A DNA stretch of 64,000 nucleotides from Reticulascus tulasneorum (Eukaryota > Ascomycota > Sordariomycetes > Glomerellales > Reticulascaceae): positions 248,001 to 312,000 of the forward strand of contig LSAX01000003.1 in NCBI GenBank assembly GCA_001557505.1, given 5' to 3'. Shown piece after piece: positions 1-10,308 of this stretch. Position 1 is the stretch's first letter. Each line of letters starts with the position of its first letter. A program made the translations under genes and the position numbers. The notes under the pieces were generated by a model. The model was not told the DNA's origin. It saw only the letters and a list, made by a program, of their open reading frames with translations, and did no database searches.

Positions 1-1173
1 AAGCTCCATACCCTGGTCTTATCAAGGCCTTCATACATTCTTGTGCATTCTCGTATGGTGCATCGACATAACAGACAGGTATGGAGAAGTTGAAATTTAC
101 TGGAGTGATGGCCTTTTTATCTGCCCATTTCATCTCGTCAAGTATGTTGTCCAAAAGCGATTTGCCTTTTGTTTCGTAACCGAACTCGTTAAACATGTTA
201 ACCGAGCTTATGATAATATCATGAACATCAAAGTTAGGGCTGAGATCGCCATCGCCTATACTGTCATAACCTGGAGGTTCAGACGATATAAATGGCGTAT
301 TATCATATTCATGCTTATAGCTAACACCGAGGCCCAGGCTAGTGGAATAGAGAGACAAAGGAGTTGTGTATGGAACCTTTGAAGGAAAAGGCCTCGGCCA
401 TTATGGTAGGTCTTTAGAGCAGAGTCGATGTTGTTTTCTGTATCGACTAGATAGCTCGATGAATAGATACTGCAGGTCTGCATAGCAATAGAGGGTGTTT
501 ATGCGTACACTCTTTTCTGTCCATCTTATATCCTACAATCCAGGCAGTTGCCTTCTTCCAGGAATAGTTAATAACGCTTGCGTGAAGAAAGTTAAAGATC
601 ATATCCTTCAACTTAGTTGTGTTGACGCTCGGATAGTCATCGTTGTCTTTGATGTCGTTAAGGATGGGGATTTTCGAAATATCTAGCCACGCCCCATTCT
701 TGAAGAGTTCATCGATATCAATCTGGCGACCGGCCCCAGGGTTGTAGACGCGATCCCCTAAAAAGCTGTCATGCATATTCGTAAGCACATTAAAGCTATC
801 TTTAATGAAGGTATAAGCAATACTATAATCGGAACAGTTAACTTTCGGCATCGATGTCCTAAATGACCCAGTATGGCCCCAAGATGTGGAGTTACATACT
901 TGCCTAGCTCATCAGGATTTTTCAGCTCCTTGACGCTCTCCGCCTGCATAACTTTGACTTGATCGCCTATGAGACCGAAGACGGCTGCGGCAACTCCCCC
1001 AGCGTGGCCGCAACCGATGCGAAAATGTTGACTACAGCCCCGACAGTAGAGAAGAGTTCGTTGATAAATTCGTTTGGTCCTGGAGGCGGATAGTAATCAG
1101 TAACGAACCTTGCCTGCAAGGATGTAAAAAGATTTCCTGTTTGCTCTACTGCTCGTAGCAGGAGAGCGAAGTA
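1..1173 (-). pseudogene. Degenerate DUF7872-like secreted-protein gene, cut by the left edge
   Basis: The minus strand has clear protein-like sequence, but it is spread over several reading frames. From 1173 downward one frame reads YFALLLRAVEQ and continues through a YYPPPGP motif; near 1000 it must shift to reach GLIGDQVKVMQAE, and near 850 it shifts again to the segment with GDRVYNPGAG, DELFKNGAWLD and WIVGYKMD. Near 490 and 385 it shifts again to SLYSTSLGLGVSYKHEY, DIIISSVNMFNEFGY and NFSIPVCYV, which stays open to base 1. The order (YPPP, helical region, NGAWLD, aromatic segment, IPVCYV) is what I recall of fungal DUF7872 secreted proteins; that family match is from memory. Introns could explain one break but hardly all of them. 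The N-terminal part is missing, and the SGNH esterase gene lies immediately upstream. Confidence 0.5.
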
Positions 1174-1213
1174 CTAAACGAGTGAGAACTAATATAAGCA
1201 GAAGTTTCAATGT

Positions 1214-2050
1214 TTAGGATGAGTCGGCGAGGTCCCAATTGCCTCCCTTACAACCCACACCCAGGCCATCGTCATCACCGCCCGGCAAATTGATTCCAAC
1301 TCCTGGAAAAATTACCCCAGGAATCTGGATGACTTTCTTGGGGGGTTCAATCCACCCAAGTTTATATGCCTCGATGATGCCACCAAACCAGCCCGTGGCC
1401 ATCTTTGCGTAGCCCCCATTGGTGGGATGCTTGTCGTCTTTGATTTCGGCGCTTACAAGGCCCATGTCGACTGTCAGAACTTTTATCCCTGCGGCAGCTT
1501 TGTTCTCAACGATTTTCCTAAGCTCGGTGTTGAAAGTAGCGCTTCTTGCGTTCATCTCCGGAATTTTGGAATGAATAATTTCTGCCACGATGATCACGAC
1601 GTCCTTGTTCGCTTCAAACATTTCATCAATCATGGACGACATCAGCCCAGGCGCCTTTGCAACATTCCGATTTTGGTCCATGTTATTGGTTCCGGCGTGG
1701 ATGAGTATGACGTTTGGATAAGATAACGATGTCGCCTGCCAGTAAGTGACGATGTCTTCCATGTAGGTACCTGAGTGGCCCTCGTGATCGTTATCCACCA
1801 TGTCACCGTTCTGTAAAGTTCCAATCATATTCATTGATGCGTCTGATTCGGAATTTTGGGCCAACTTGAGTCTATTCCGGAGATGTTCTCGGTAGCCATT
1901 GTTGTTGGAAGAGAGGGAGCCCTTGGTAATAGAATCCCCGAGCGGTAGGATACGAAGATCAGGCAGGCCCTGAGCCTGTGTCATAGGTACAGTCGTCCAT
2001 ACAAGCATCGCTAACCATCCAAAGATGGCCTTAACTTTGAGCTGACGCAT
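1214..2050 (-). CDS. Secreted SGNH/GDSL hydrolase (CE3-like esterase)
   Basis: Intronless reading frame of 278 aa from the ATG at 2050; the frame is open a little upstream but without an ATG. Residues 1-26 form a signal peptide ending MTQA. Block I is PLGDSITKG with nucleophile Ser40, block III is HAGTNNM with Asn122, and block V is DDKHP with the DxxH pair Asp205/His208. This is the full catalytic set of secreted fungal SGNH esterases related to carbohydrate esterase family 3, which deacetylate polysaccharides; the exact substrate cannot be read from sequence. After the catalytic domain comes a short proline/glycine linker and a stop at CKGGNWDLADSS. Related fungal proteins often continue into repeat modules here, so the C-terminus may be truncated. 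The DUF7872-like relic starts only about 40 bases further on. Confidence 0.8.
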   Translation of the reverse strand: MRQLKVKAIFGWLAMLVWTTVPMTQAQGLPDLRILPLGDSITKGSLSSNNNGYREHLRNRLKLAQNSESDASMNMIGTLQNGDMVDNDHEGHSGTYMEDIVTYWQATSLSYPNVILIHAGTNNMDQNRNVAKAPGLMSSMIDEMFEANKDVVIIVAEIIHSKIPEMNARSATFNTELRKIVENKAAAGIKVLTVDMGLVSAEIKDDKHPTNGGYAKMATGWFGGIIEAYKLGWIEPPKKVIQIPGVIFPGVGINLPGGDDDGLGVGCKGGNWDLADSS

Positions 2051-2799
2051 GGGGGCCGAAGTCAACGCGGAGGAAACTGGTAAACAATAATATCGATGGC
2101 CTAAAAATCAAAGCCTGATGTTTCAGAGGCTCTGTCTGAGCTCCATGCCACATGATGGCCGTCTTACTTTATATTAATTTCACAATCCTGTAAATACTGA
2201 GCGTCTCGGGCTAAGATTTGGGATGCATCAACGCGTATTCAGCATATTGATCCTGCCTCGGGAGACAAGACGGATCTGCTACTTTAGCGAGCCCAAAGAA
2301 GCCAAATATCCGACTTGATGGTCCTCTTAAAGATGGCCGTTATGTAAACCTGCCACTAATTAATAGACGACGGGCGCATATAAAATATCTCTAGTCCTTT
2401 CTGGGGTTAGAAGCGATCTCGTGTGGGACAATACCACTTTCTACCGGAAGATGATACGCGTATTTCATGACCCCTGTCACGGACTGGCAGCATAATTAGG
2501 CATGTAAGCGCAAGACGTAGCGATTAAGTATGATGTCTGATTAGGCGCTTTTAATAGCGGCAGGCACTTCCTTTACGCGGATTCGGCTCAGTCAACAAGA
2601 TGTAACTGTGAAGATACTGGTTTAGGATTGACAGGATGTCCGGACTACTTGTTCCGGCTGGTATTTAGCGGAATCTCATAGTAAGGGCTGCGACACATTG
2701 ACAAGTTCCTAACCCCATCTTTCGATCGACGTCCGAGGATTAGCTGAGAGGCGTCACTGTCATCTAGATCCTGAACATCAATAACGTACTAGTCGTTTT
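2051..2799. other. Intergenic, no gene seen
   Basis: Upstream region of the SGNH esterase. It is AT-rich and full of stops in all frames. No RNA gene or repeat was recognised. Confidence 0.5.
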
Positions 2800-3235
2800 G
2801 CTTGATAAGGCAATTAGCCAAGACTTTGAATCGAGTTGTAATCAAAACTCTACCGCCGTGGGATTTTGGGATGAAGTCCAGAAACGAGACTCTTTTTACG
2901 AAATGCGTTTGTGGCCCTCAAATAGATCCACGATCATTAACCAACAACTGCTGGAGTCTTGTCTCAGGCGATGGCGAACTGACTCGACAACTCCTTTCCC
3001 TGTATCGCTCAGATTGAGGCTCTTAGCAATGAGTTTGTGCGACAACTCGTACTCTTCCACGCTGGCAACGTTGACCTAGCAAATCTTTGAGTTGGGATAC
3101 TCTTTGTCAGACTTGTACGCATATTGTATTGCGATATAGGTCTTTCTGTGAACGCATCAGTCAAAAGAACAGTGACTATCGCATTACTGGGGAGAACGCA
3201 CCCAATTCCAGGTTCACCGCACAACGCTACTTTAG
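2800..3235 (+). pseudogene. Possible coding relic, family unknown
   Basis: Plus-strand stretches read like protein but change frame. One frame contains IDPRSLTNNCWSLVSGDGEL and RQLLSLYRS. From about 3010 a neighbouring frame continues with QIEALSNEFVRQLVLFHAG, and a third has RYRSFCERISQK. The composition looks like degraded soluble protein, but I do not recognise a family. No start, splice sites or continuous frame can be assigned. It could be chance. Confidence 0.25.
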
Positions 3236-3521
3236 GGAATGAGACACTAAAACAGTAATAGGGTTTCGATTGTCCACCAGAGTCTTACGAGTTAAATTTT
3301 TCCGATTTTAACGGAAATCCGAACTGCAATAGCATAGAGGGTAGTTCAATTCCAAGACGGCGCGATCGATTGACGAAGTACTATTTTCTGCATGCCTCAG
3401 TCATCTTCAACTTCCATATTGCACTCTCGACAAAGTTTCATTGATAAATCGCTGTCTAGCGCACTCATTCTAATCTCCTCACTGAACCATTATCCGACAT
3501 GAAACTGGGCTTCATGAGGCT
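3236..3521. other. Intergenic, nothing recognised
   Basis: Short AT-rich spacer downstream of the alpha/beta hydrolase gene. No frames or motifs of note. Confidence 0.4.
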
Positions 3522-4363
3522 TTAGGCACATTTTGATCGTACTACACCCAGAATCCAGTCGCTCATTTTCTCCGGAGCGCTCGCATTTGGGACATGGCCC
3601 GTCTGAATCCTCGTAATATCTACCTTGCTCCCACTCTCCTTCTCAATCAGCTCAATTCCTGCTATCTGACTCTGCGGTGGAATGATCGAGTCGCCTTCAC
3701 AGATCAGATACGACACCGGAATGTTCTTATATCCGGCGTATGTTAACTCATTGGAGAAGCTAACTGCAGAATGCCGAGGCAACTTGGCCAGCAAAGCCTC
3801 GCCTTCATCCTGGGGAAGGTCCGAAAAGACGATTGGAGCATCTCTGGGGAATTTGTCTGGGTCGAAGTACAACCAGCCCCTTTCCTGGTACGGTGTTAGT
3901 GCACGGGAGTGAAGCGGCGAGTGGGACAAACATCAATCTTCTGCTCTGGTTTCTGATCCTCTGGCAAATCTGGTAGCACTGCACCTGCTGGCATCCCTAC
4001 CGCTGGCACCAGCGCACTCATAAACGCGAGTCTAACAATTCCGCCTTTCTTTCCATGACTCTGCCTCTCCTTCTTCCCCAGGCTTTTAGTGGCCTCGATC
4101 ACCGGGACGCTTCCGTAAGAGTGTGCAATGAGGAGTACGTCTTTGCCCTCGTCCGCGAGTTTTTCGGTCTCGCTGGCAATGAACGCGGCGTCGTCGTACA
4201 TAGTTGGTGGGTCCATATCGACGGGGCCCGGGGCGGGTCCTACGGTGTAGAGATCTAGTCCTCGGATCTCATAACCCTCCGCTGCCACCGCATCAATGAC
4301 GAGATCGTAGAACTCTGGAAGCGCGAAGGATCCGGGAATGAGTAGAATTGAGATGTTGGGCAT
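3522..4363 (-). CDS. Alpha/beta hydrolase (esterase/lipase-like), two exons
   Basis: Exons 4363-3932 and 3884-3522; the 47-nt intron starts GTTTGT, has a CACTAACAC branch site and ends CAG. The join is in phase 0 and gives 264 aa. The N-terminus has the oxyanion-loop type LLIPGSF. The nucleophile elbow is AHSYGS with Ser82, an Ala replacing the first Gly of GxSxG, as is common in AB_hydrolase_6/12 proteins. Asp209 in EGDSIIPP and His241 in TGHVP complete the triad. There is no signal peptide, so the enzyme is probably cytosolic. Relatives are fungal salicylate-esterase-like or unannotated hydrolases; the substrate is unknown. It stands alone, between a relic and a long gene-free stretch. Confidence 0.85.
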
Positions 4364-5859
4364 ATTGGCGATGCTCGGGGAGTTCCGGGGGGGGGGGGGC
4401 TCCTATGTAATACTGTGTCCAAAAAAGTTCCGAATAGAAACTCTCAAACGGGGTTTTGATGTACTTGACAAATGAATGTCTGGGTGGTGAATAGAAAGGG
4501 ACCAGACTTTCAGGGAGATTCTGCTTCTATTTATCCTCGAACAATCGAATTGTTTGTACCAAAGACTAGTGTAGAGTTTGCCAATGATCTTCTGTAAATG
4601 GCGCTCTGGCAAACCAATACACGATCGTATAGGATAATATTGATGATACTGTAACCTATAGGCTATAAGTGTGGTACAAATCTGAAGTCTGCGGATATAA
4701 AGCCGAATTAGGCGACATACGATCGTGTAATTCCAATCCTTTCGATCCTTTGGTTCCTTCCACCTCTGCCCCGTTCGTTGAGTAACTTATTCGTTTCTGG
4801 CTTCATTCTGACCAATGGCATGCCATTTAGTGAGCTTCTGACAAGCCAGGAATATGCGACTGGGGGTGGTCGTGTAATCTAATTGGTTAAGTCTTGTCGC
4901 ACCCCAGTTGGGGTGAGCGAGGATTGAAAAGAGTTGCTCAGCTCTCGAAGGTCGTCCAGGACGGACGTTGCGATATTCTGCTGGAGCACATAATAGGATG
5001 CGTAATAACTTGTTCCTCGTGCATCCCTTATCCGATGGCACCAGACGCCCTATCAAACAGATATGGATCATGTCATCTGCGCGTTGCTCACGCACCCACT
5101 GACGCAGATGGTGTTATCCCTTGCGCTTGTCCCGGGAGACCTGGCTAAAGCAAAGCGGCCAACCATCAAGCCCGGCGTTCAAGATACCATGGTTAAAGAA
5201 TCGTGTCCGCTCAAAAGTTCGGAGACCGTGCTTGAATTGGTGTGTTTAAACGATCATATCTACTCGTAAGCCAATTAGATTGCGCCGCTGCATTCAGTCC
5301 GCTGTCCCAAAAGCCAGCAGTTTCGGATCTTCGCGGGTCGCAACCACGGCCACGGCGTACTGCACCAGTTACTATTCGTCCGATATTTTTATCAGTTCTT
5401 ATCCCTGGTAAACGCCAGTTCTCAATCTCTGTGTAATCTTCCCATGCGCGGAAATCGGTAAAAAGAATTGTGTTTCTGTAACAATAGTTTACGCCACAGT
5501 TCATGTGGGAGGGTGGGGACTGCTGCTTGCCGCCAGCCTTGCATCCGCCTCTCGAGCAACAACCTAGCGCAGCGCAACGTGAACCAATTGTGACAATTCA
5601 AAAGCAGGCGTCTGCGCTGGCGGCCTGCATTGCGGCTGTTAAATTTATTGTGTAAGGGGCAAATTGAGCTCAATTTCATTTGACTGGCAACTCAGGCATG
5701 GATAACGCTCTCGTGAGTCTAGTCCAAATGAGAAGATGTGCTCAACCGGGCATATCTATCTCTTTAAGAAAGCGCGGTCTCTCGTAGAACACCGTCGCAC
5801 GAAGTGTTTGAATCAACCTCTATTTACCTCGTCGCAGAAGTCAGCTCCGTCAAGCTGCC
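4364..5859. other. Intergenic, no gene seen
   Basis: About 1.5 kb with a G homopolymer near 4389-4400 in the promoter of the alpha/beta hydrolase. Several short frames occur on both strands, but none shows domain motifs or matching splice sites. Confidence 0.5.
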
Positions 5860-6797
5860 ATGACCAACTCCACAGAAACCGCTTTAGACCCTCGTTTACG
5901 ATTCTGTTACCTCCCAAAAGGCACAGCACCGGTTTCCCCTACCGCATCGACATGCTCTCCAGACGTAACGTGGCTACGGACACTCGTCGTTCTCAACGCA
6001 GTCGCAGCTGCTCTAAGTCTTCTATTTGGCCACCAGGTTATCCGAAATAAAATACCCAGCTTGCTCCCGTCCCACAAATGGAAGCCTTGGAGCGGGTTCA
6101 TTGGATCCACAGTCCTTGTGGCCACGATCATGATCTCAACTGGCATCTCGAGGTCGAATGGCTACGAGTCTGACTTCTGGCAGTTGATGGGTGTATGGTC
6201 TATGCGGCCACGAGTTTCTGCCCTGAACATCTTGTGGGCGTTGACGTTTAAAGAGGACTTCTTATGGTCGCTGCAAGATTCCGTTATCACGGAGGCCATA
6301 CTCAACTTCGTTACTGTAGGGTTGGCTATACAATTACGAAATGGTCTAGACGGTGACGACTTTGGTTGTAGGGTATCTGGAAGCTTTCCACCAGGCCGCA
6401 GCTACTCAAATCTTTTCGGAACGCTCGACTACACTGTTTTTGCTGCATGCTCTTCGGGATTTCAGCTCTCGCTGCTTCTCATCAAATATTGCCGTGGCGA
6501 TGCTGATGACCTCAAGGCTGGTAGGTGGTTTCGCGGGATCGACGCCGGTATTTGCGGTCTGTTCTTTGTTACCTCGACTGGATCGCTTGTTTGTGGCTGG
6601 GTCTTCTGGCATGGTGAGTCTACACACGTTACAGTTGCAGTATTTGCTTGGCTAATTAGCTACTTGGGCTAGCATTCATGGACCTCGCCGGAAACCACTG
6701 GTGCCCGGGCTCTGCCGTGGGAATTGGCGTCGCGTTTGGTGTGGCATTCCTCATTAACGCTCTAACAAAGCCGGTGTTTGGTGGTGCAGAAGGGTAA
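5860..6797 (+). CDS. Fungal multi-pass membrane protein, two exons, function unknown
   Basis: Exons 5860-6613 and 6673-6797. The intron has donor GTGAGT, a GCTAATTAG branch region and acceptor TAG, and the join is in phase 1, giving 292 aa. Hydrophobic segments lie near residues 39-60 (TLVVLNAVAAALSLLFG), 82-97, around 145-160, and 195-245. The last exon adds another segment, GIGVAFGVAFLINAL. An NDF- or YF-type enzyme motif is not visible. The second exon supports the gene model because it restores a membrane helix and ends cleanly. It resembles the many uncharacterised integral membrane proteins of ascomycetes that lie near accessory genes. I do not recognise the family and assign no function. 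Confidence 0.7.
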
Positions 6798-7606
6798 TAA
6801 GAGATGTGGCAAATGAAGAAGGTGGCAAAAGACAATATCCGATCATCCAACCATGTAATTACTGTAGGTAGCCAATGCAGCATCACTCCTTAGCACGGGT
6901 TGGGATTCTAGGATTGGAGCTGGTTGTAAGTGCTTGAATCGGTGATATCGGCGTCGGAGAGTCAGCATCTCCAATCTGAGTGGGACCACGACTAATAAAG
7001 CTTCTACTGTACGCCATAAGACAAAACTTGGTACTACCAGTAGCCTGTCATTAAGCACATCATGGTCGATTGGGTCTCTAATGCCTCTCACGTTTTCCTC
7101 AGATGCGACAACCTGAGATACCTTTGCTTAGGGCTGAGGCAGTAATAATGATGACTCAGCTTGCGGTCACAAGGCAGCAGCTGGCGGCTGCGCCTGGGCC
7201 AACACCGCATTTAGGCTAGCTTGCCGCAGCCTTCAGCAGTGCCACCACCAAATTTCTTCCACAACGCCCTGTAACAAGCGCGTCACTTAAGAACCATCGT
7301 AGCCCTTCACTCATCCTTTGAATTCGGATTTTCTTCTTCACATCCTCCATTCCTTTAAAGCTCGTTCTTTAATTGTGAGTTTCTTGGGAACTTTAGGCTC
7401 GGAGGGGTATCATCTCACCACCCAAAGCGTTCACCAGCCAGTCGTACAGCCCTTTCGGGCATCGATCGTGCGTGCCTGAACTGCCTCGGACGGTGGGTGG
7501 TATCCCGACCACCAGTCATTCTTTCCCTTCGACTCGCATAACCATCAGTATCGCCAAATCAGTGCAGACGGCAGTTCTGCTATCGACCTTGTCTCTCGCC
7601 AGCAAC
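6798..7606. other. Intergenic and 5' leader of the 2EXR gene
   Basis: It contains the 3' flank of the membrane-protein gene and the promoter and leader of the 2EXR gene. The leader is pyrimidine-rich from about 7310. The 2EXR frame is open from about 7472, but only through GTG/CTG codons. Confidence 0.4.
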
Positions 7607-8838
7607 ATGGCTGCGTCCATCAAGTTTACCATCCCACCGGAGGCTCGGACTTTCTCCGTATTTTCCAAGTTTCCTGTCGAAATTCGCCAGAAGATATGGG
7701 AGGAGGCCATCTTCGAGCCAGGCATGCACTTCCTACGCCTAGAGTCGAGCGCTCCTCGCATGCCCGTACCGAACAACCAGGAGGAACACGACAACGGGCA
7801 AGACCCCACAGAGGATTCGGTTTCCACCAAGATTTGGGACGCTCGCCTTATGCCTCTCTACCCCACGCCAGAGGCTGACATCTCCTACTACGTCGTTCTT
7901 AACCAGCTCCTCGCCAAGCTCTCTGTCACTTGCCCTGACTCCGATAGCGTTGTGCGCAGGCTCCTTCGGCGACCCGGGACGCTGAAGCTGGACGGTGGAC
8001 GCGTTGTCAGCCTCGGAACCTCCTCCGACGTGATTTGCCTAGATTATCTCCCTCCGGATATGTTCCAGAGCGGATGTCGCATGCCTATGGACTTTGAGTG
8101 CCCAGAACTCGGCCTCATCCGCCACGTCGCGGTGCGGTACTGCCATCAGTGGGAAGCTAAGAACCTGGCCTCCGTATGTCTCAACTGCGGACAGGTGCAC
8201 GACGGCGCGACGAAGAAGATCTACCCTGTCCACCTGTACCACTTACTCGCTCGCTATCTCCCAAACCTCGAAACGTTTCACTTTGTGGACTACCTGATTA
8301 CCCGAAAGCCCGTGGGCGCCGCGAATCAGATGGCCAAAGGGGATGAGCACGTAAAACGAGGTTGGTGGAAGTAACTCGACGGCCGCGATCACTGCTAACA
8401 AAGTGCCTAGATAAGCCATCACTGAGCTTCAGGAGCGGCGGTAGAACTTACCATGAAGTCGACCGAGGCGCATGGATCATCAAGTCGGAGGTTTTCGATA
8501 CCCTGTCCTGGCTGCAGAGTAATTTCATCCGATACGCCACAAAAAGCAAACTCGCCCAGCATGGCAAACCGCGCAATGTGCAGTTTGGCGTGCTCGCCTG
8601 TGAGTGGGCTCCCGTGGAGACGGCCGTGGACGGTGGCCAGGCTCTCACTCCGAAGAAGAGCCTGAAGAAGAGGACTTTCGCAATGGTGGAAGAAAGCGGC
8701 GGCGCGTCGAGGAGACAGTCTGCAAGACGCCACTTGCCAATGGACGTTGCGTCGAGACTGCTACCGATCCAAGCATCGACCCCATTTGTTTTTGGGCAAG
8801 GAAGAAACTTCGATTTTACATTTCGGATGGACGGGTAA
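7607..8838 (+). CDS. 2EXR domain protein, two exons
   Basis: The start is the ATG at 7607 (MAASIKFT) in context AACATGG. Exons are 7607-8360 and 8411-8838; the 50-nt intron starts GTTGGT, has a GCTAACA branch site and ends TAG, joining in phase 1 to give 393 aa. Near the N-terminus is FSVFSKFPVEIRQKIWEEA, the signature of the fungal 2EXR domain (F.xFP.LP.E.R..IW). The product has no signal peptide or membrane segment. A basic stretch (KKSLKKRTF) near residue 345 may be a nuclear signal. The C-terminus PFVFGQGRNFDFTF is of the type found in this family. 2EXR proteins are numerous in filamentous fungi and have no established molecular function. Confidence 0.85.
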
Positions 8839-9334
8839 TGATGGTGGACCTGAGATGGGAGGTCAGCTTTCGGAAGATTGTTGGAATCATTCACGACAAG
8901 GTTGCAACCCTTTTTCTTTTGTGTTTTTGCATTTGCTCAGACTGGCCGAGCCGCATAAACTGTACTCTAAACACATTAACGACTTATGAAATACCCTAGA
9001 ACGTAGGCAGAATGATAATATGCTCTTGCCAAACAATTCGGTCTACTTGAGACAGCTGACGAAGCTATGATTTATTTTTGGACTGATCTAGCTATTCGAT
9101 AGATAATTGGGAAAACCAAACGGGTGTAAGATATCTACAGCTACAAGCTTTGTAGGCTACGCATACTCATTTCGGACTATGACACCCTTTGACGCGTTTA
9201 CATACATTCATTTTCTGTAGGGAGATATCTTTGAAAGTTGTGTAGATATAATACATGGAGAGGTTGGACAGGTGAGGAGGTTCTGGTTGGGATGTGAGCC
9301 CCATATTTCTCTTGAAGCTAAATGTGAACACCAG
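8839..9334. other. Intergenic, no gene seen
   Basis: Convergent 3' flanks of the 2EXR gene and the chitinase fragment. AT-rich, and no motifs recognised. Confidence 0.4.
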
Positions 9335-9844
9335 CTACCTAATACAAGCCTTGAGGATATTTTGAACCTTGCTGTCACCGTTCCTAACAAGGTCTCCCAT
9401 TTTCGCCACATCCGGGTCGCCCATCGCACGACGAGCCAACGCAGCATCATTAAACGCTTTTGGTCCACGGAGTCCATTTGCCCCAATGCCGATAATCAAA
9501 CCCATTATGGCAAACGGCGCACTCGCTGGGTCCTGGACGATATCCGCCACCGACAGCGCCGCATTGGCGCCTTCGCCAATGACGAAGGCAATGCGTGCAG
9601 CTGCTGTCGCGCCCAGGAGACCAAGACCAATCTCGCCGACAAAAGGCACGATGAAGAGTATAAGGCTAACGATCAGCATAATCAGATCCTTCTTCTTCTG
9701 CTCTTCAACGTCACTGCCAATCTCCTTCACTTGCTCTATACTGGCAACGGCCTGCTGTAGCATAAAGACAGGCAGACTGATGGCCGTCGCAATATCAGCG
9801 TCGTTGACAGCTGACATAAGACCAGAGCCTCGAGCTACAGGCAC
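9335..9844 (-). pseudogene. C-terminal fragment of a subgroup C (killer-toxin-like) GH18 chitinase
   Basis: The frame reads from about 9844 to a stop at 9335. It contains ISLPVFMLQQAVASIEQVKE, an EEQKKKDLIM segment, the hydrophobic stretch LIVSLILFIVPFVGEIGLG, then AARIAFVIGEGANAALSVAD, IVQDPASAPFAIMG and a tail ending NILKACIR. From memory, this is the layout of the extreme C-terminal module of LysM/GH18 subgroup C chitinases, including the final basic Cys residue region. The GH18 barrel, LysM and chitin-binding parts are absent: an in-frame stop lies just upstream, and nothing chitinase-like is seen between 9845 and 10308. It is therefore an orphan end of a gene that ran leftward, back-to-back with the LysM gene. 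Confidence 0.6.
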
Positions 9845-10308
9845 CAGTTACAGGGGCCAGTTATAGCAGAAACCAGAATTGTGCTTGTTAGCATACACCC
9901 TATGGACGCCTCCAAAAATAGGCTGGATTGCTTGAGGTTTATGAAATATATCATCTTACTTCATCCACTAAAGTTAGTAAAGCGGAGAGGACTAAAACAA
10001 AAGTACTACCGCAGACTTCAAATATGCTTACGAACATGTGATGATGATACCGCATCGAGTAAGTACTAAGTTTTGACTAGACAGGATCAAATTCGATGGA
10101 TAGAGTTAGCCCTGAGGCTACAGTTCTGGGTTTGGACGGAAACGGGGAGGCTTAAATTATCTCGCATATGGATGGGTGATCATATAAGGAGTATCAACGA
10201 CTGTAGAAGTGGGCGATCTTCAGCCATCAGCTTAGCACGAACTAGCTTAATCAACAGACAAATCAATTATATATTCAGTGTATCTTCTTTATATACACTG
10301 TTGTAACT
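9845..10308. other. Spacer between chitinase fragment and LysM gene
   Basis: AT-rich promoter region of the LysM gene, with a run of TATATA-like sequence near 10270-10300. No remains of the chitinase catalytic part were recognised. Confidence 0.4.
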
